From an uncultured Christensenella sp. (GTDB lineage Bacteria > Bacillota > Clostridia > Christensenellales > UBA1242), in the NCBI GenBank assembly GCA_948471335.1, contig CAOKRZ010000048.1, positions 1 through 6,540 on the forward strand: a stretch of DNA of 6,540 nucleotides, in the 5' to 3' direction. Below, piece after piece: positions 4,370-6,540 of the stretch (positions are counted from its first letter, which is position 1; each line of letters starts with the position of its first letter). The translations under genes were made by a program, and so were the position numbers. The notes beneath the pieces are model-generated. The model was not told the DNA's origin, ran no database searches, and saw only the letters and a list, made by a program, of their open reading frames with translations.

Positions 4370-6540
4370 TTAAATAAGTGTAAATCCGCCGAGTCCTCTT
4401 TCAAACACGTCTGTTTGTTTTGGCATTTCTGCCGCATAAGGGAACAAAGCAATCTGCATTGGCAAGTTGCCATTCATTCCTTCAACGAATCTGAAACCGT
4501 CATTGAAACTTTCAGCGATGCCATAAGCGTGTCTTGTTCTCGTGTCAGCCACAATCATATCAGCATAGCATGCCAATACAGTTGGATTATTTCCGCAATT
4601 GTAAATCAAACTGCCTCCTGAAGCCTCGCTTCCTCGACTTGTCATTGTCCCAACTGAAGAGCAGAATTGTATCAGCAAGTTTTCTGAATAATTTCTTGCA
4701 ATAATTCCGCTGCTAAAACGAGTTGCAGCTGCATTTGAAATAATATTTCCATAGTTTGCACATGAGATTATTGAGCTGTTTCCAACTTCAACTTGACCGA
4801 CAATCCCTGCTGTTCCGTCAACGCTTTTATGGTTTACAATGTTTCCATAATTGACGCAGTTTTCAACAAGATTATCACCTTGAAGTCTGCCTACAATGCC
4901 AGCATAGTAATAATCCCCGCCAACTTCATAGTTTTCAATATTTCCATAGTTTATGCACCCAGAAGCTGTCGCATTTACCAAGAAGCCGCAAATTCCGCCA
5001 TGATATCTGGAAATAACTTGCGCTCTGTTAATACAGTTTTCAACCTTAGTCCCATTTTCTGCCATACAGCATATTCCACCGGCAGCACGGTTTCTTCCTG
5101 TAACTTTTCCGCTCAAGATATGAATATTTGATATCGACGAGTTCACTGCGCTGCACACAAGCCCACCGACATAGTCTCCACCATTGTTATCAATTTGAGA
5201 AAGTTTCAAATTTAAAATGCTGGAACTGTTAACTCTTCCAAAAAGACCAGCTTCATTATAAAAATCAATCTTCAGATTTGAAATTTCATAACCATTTCCA
5301 TCAAATACTCCTCGGAAATAAGTTTCAGCATCGCCAATAGGTATCCAATATTTTCCTGAAAGGTCAATGTTTGAAGTAAGGCGAATAGTTTTCCCTTCAA
5401 GGCTGTTTTTCTCAAAATCGACCATTCTTGCAAGCGCTCCAAGTTCCTCGGCTGTTGAAATGGAATAAACGCCATTTACTTCTTCAATCTCTATTGAAGA
5501 GGCAGCCCATGTTTCAATCCAGTTTGCAGTGATTGTCGCATCGCTGTCACTTGAAAGGAAATAGTATTGTTGATTTTCTATATTGACTAAATCGTTTGCA
5601 TAATCGTTTATGAAAATAACATTTTTCATTGAGCCCAGGAAATAATTACCAACAGGCGCGCTGCCACTTCCACCGGCCTCTGCGCCGAGGAAAATTGAGT
5701 TGTTTGCATTGTAACCAAGAAGATTTTTAAACAATGGTGTTTGGCCCACATGCTCACCGTCGAGATATAAATGCCCATAAGATCCATCAAACACGACTGT
5801 AAAATTATGCCAGCTATGAGTCCCTAAACTTGCCCATGAAATGTTTGGAGTGATAAGACAATATCCAACTTTATTCTGATATAAAGCGACTTGGATGTTT
5901 GAATTATTACTACTCGAGTCTGATGTTTCAATATTCCATCCACCACCTTCAGTGCAGCTGACGATTCTCATAGTTTTGCTTGAATAGTCTGCCCAATTGT
6001 CCATGTAAGCATCAACTGAGAAAAGGAACTTATTTAAGTACATATGACTTCTGCCCAAGTTTACAAAGTCGCTTGTTCCATTGAAAACTTTGTCCGTAGG
6101 CACCAAATATTGAGGAGTAACAAGTTTTCCAATTCCACTTGTGATTGTCCAGCCATTGAATATGTACCCTTCTCTTGTTGGAATATCAAGCCCATAGAGC
6201 GTGTTGCTGTCCATTGCAATAGATCTATTTGTCACCCCATCATTGATTGTAACAACTGGAGTTTTTTCCCAAAGTGCAACCAAAGATGCCTCACCTGTTC
6301 CAAACGTGTAAGTTGTTGCTGCGTTTGCTATTGAAGTTTCGTTGACATCTGTTGCATCAAAAGTGCCAAGATATGCCACTTGCCAAGAAACAGGATTTGA
6401 TTGGGTTGCAACTGGCAATCCACTCAAATAATAAAAGCCAATAGTATAGAAATTGCCTGTTGAACCACAAACCCACTTGCGGATGTAAGTCTTCCATGTG
6501 CCAGTTCCTGCGGTATCTGTTATCCACCTATCTTGCGTTT
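4370..6540 (-). CDS. Large multidomain surface protein with beta-grasp, LamG-like and GLUG repeats, partial (5' end beyond right edge)
   Basis: The frame is open from the right edge to a TAA at 4370-4372, giving 722 complete visible codons; a TTG at 6427 is internal and is not the start. Numbered from the edge, residues 1-60 form an unrecognised Trp- and Tyr-rich segment. Residues 74-90 (ending ASLVALW) resemble the last strand of an InlB/Flg_new beta-grasp repeat. About 95-130 contain the repeat core PTREGYIFNGW. About 145-320 resemble a LamG/concanavalin-like jelly roll (FTVVFDG, LYLDGEHVG, FLGSMKNV). At 333-343, DATITANW looks like the missing last strand of the second repeat. Residues 348-429 are the usual lead-in to GLUG domains (ISTAEELGAL, SNIDLSG, FDGNGYEISNL). 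About 430-659 hold eight GLUG-type rungs. The last 60 residues end GLGGFTLI, with no LPXTG motif, membrane helix or SLH domain. An extracellular adhesin or glycan-binding role is likely, but the ligand is unknown. Confidence 0.88.
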   Translation of the reverse strand, partial: TQDRWITDTAGTGTWKTYIRKWVCGSTGNFYTIGFYYLSGLPVATQSNPVSWQVAYLGTFDATDVNETSIANAATTYTFGTGEASLVALWEKTPVVTINDGVTNRSIAMDSNTLYGLDIPTREGYIFNGWTITSGIGKLVTPQYLVPTDKVFNGTSDFVNLGRSHMYLNKFLFSVDAYMDNWADYSSKTMRIVSCTEGGGWNIETSDSSSNNSNIQVALYQNKVGYCLITPNISWASLGTHSWHNFTVVFDGSYGHLYLDGEHVGQTPLFKNLLGYNANNSIFLGAEAGGSGSAPVGNYFLGSMKNVIFINDYANDLVNIENQQYYFLSSDSDATITANWIETWAASSIEIEEVNGVYSISTAEELGALARMVDFEKNSLEGKTIRLTSNIDLSGKYWIPIGDAETYFRGVFDGNGYEISNLKIDFYNEAGLFGRVNSSSILNLKLSQIDNNGGDYVGGLVCSAVNSSISNIHILSGKVTGRNRAAGGICCMAENGTKVENCINRAQVISRYHGGICGFLVNATASGCINYGNIENYEVGGDYYYAGIVGRLQGDNLVENCVNYGNIVNHKSVDGTAGIVGQVEVGNSSIISCANYGNIISNAAATRFSSGIIARNYSENLLIQFCSSVGTMTSRGSEASGGSLIYNCGNNPTVLACYADMIVADTRTRHAYGIAESFNDGFRFVEGMNGNLPMQIALFPYAAEMPKQTDVFERGLGGFTLI
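4562..5251 (-). repeat. Eight GLUG-type protein repeats (beta-helix region)
   Basis: Glycine-rich turns recur in the encoded protein as AGLFG, GGLV, GGICC, GGICG, AGIVG, AGIVG, SGIIA and SGGSL, spaced 27, 29, 27, 33, 31, 33 and 30 residues apart. From the third rung on, each turn is followed by a Cys-containing strand (ENCINRA, SGCINYGN, ENCVNYGN, ISCANYGN, QFCSSVGT, LACYADM). This is the GLUG pattern known from bacterial surface proteins, expected to fold as stacked beta-strand rungs. The repeats are diverged in sequence, so this is an old array rather than a fresh duplication. Confidence 0.75.
4742..4958 (-). repeat. Three-copy short DNA repeat coding C-x-NYGNI
   Basis: Within the GLUG array the plus-strand reading of about 20 bases beginning AATATTTCCATAGTTT or close to it occurs at 4742, 4838 and 4937, at intervals of 96 and 99 bases. 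These encode the NYGNI strand of three successive rungs (32 and 33 residues apart). Similarity falls off quickly on either side, so only the core strand is conserved at the DNA level. It is best read as protein-level repeat structure, with possible recombination potential. Confidence 0.6.
5579..6106 (-). other. Domain: LamG-like jelly roll inside the surface protein
   Basis: The encoded segment (visible residues about 145-320) starts near FNGTSDFVNLG and ends near FINDYANDL. Typical LamG_3 signs are the opening phrase (SDFVNLG), a paired strand ending HNFTVVFDG, the hairpin HLYLDGEHVG, and the closing phrase FLGSMKNVIFIND. Known members bind glycans or proteins on cell surfaces. Calcium-binding residues cannot be assigned by eye. 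It is part of the larger gene and not a separate CDS. Confidence 0.7.
6149..6256 (-). other. Domain: InlB/Flg_new-type beta-grasp repeat core
   Basis: Visible residues about 95-130 read VVTINDGVTN, then LYGLDIPTREGY and IFNGWT. The P-T-R-x-G-Y-x-F-x-G-W signature is that of the Listeria-Bacteroides repeat (Flg_new, InlB B-repeat). The usual closing strand (A-x-W) is not found about 25 residues later but appears about 210 residues on, at 5510-5542, after the LamG-like segment. This suggests a domain inserted into the repeat. Confidence 0.65.

Noticed and set aside
4175..4621. Plus-strand 148-codon open frame across the bipA start and intergenic region
   Set aside because: It is antisense to two well-supported genes and to the terminator and promoter, has no domain-like composition, and no convincing ribosome site.
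4742..4958. Spaced short repeats as a CRISPR array
   Set aside because: The repeats are imperfect, lie in frame inside a coding region with 96 and 99 base periods, and encode GLUG rungs.
6425..6427. TTG at 6427 as a start codon for the surface protein
   Set aside because: The frame stays open to the right edge, no ribosome site precedes the TTG, and it falls in the middle of a continuous coding pattern (GFYYLSG). The gene simply continues beyond the window.

Overview
The window is a densely packed stretch of a low-GC bacterial chromosome (roughly 40% GC by eye). All supported genes read on the minus strand, so transcription runs from right to left. AGGAGG-type ribosome binding sites, one-base stop/start overlap, a Firmicutes-type TypA/BipA and DnaB, and a surface protein built from InlB-type beta-grasp, LamG-like and GLUG repeats together suggest an uncultured Bacillota, probably a gut-type Clostridia lineage. 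This placement is an inference from style, not from a marker phylogeny. Tryptophan is read from TGG and the stops seen are TAA and TAG, consistent with the ordinary bacterial code.

Right part (4370-6540): the 3' two thirds or so of a large extracellular protein gene, cut by the right edge. Its visible 722 residues hold an unrecognised Trp-rich segment, the tail of one beta-grasp repeat, a second beta-grasp repeat that appears to be interrupted by a LamG-like jelly-roll domain, and a C-terminal GLUG-type beta-helix with eight rungs. It ends without a recognisable cell-wall anchor. A Rho-independent terminator lies directly behind its stop codon.

Middle and left (1-4337): a compact operon starts from a predicted extended -10 promoter immediately after that terminator. 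The order is bipA/typA (translational GTPase), an 87-residue two-helix membrane protein whose start overlaps the bipA stop by one base, dnaB (replicative helicase), and a membrane-anchored protein of unknown function cut by the left edge. Gaps are -1, 18 and 8 bases, so the four genes are very likely co-transcribed and partly translationally coupled. dnaB in Bacillota is more often found next to rplI, so the pairing with bipA and two unknown membrane proteins is the main contextual oddity.

I see no RNA gene, CRISPR array, insertion sequence, prophage or defence system. The most interesting material is the nested domain architecture of the surface protein and the two unknown membrane proteins linked to bipA and dnaB. 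I do not see evidence for a wholly new system.
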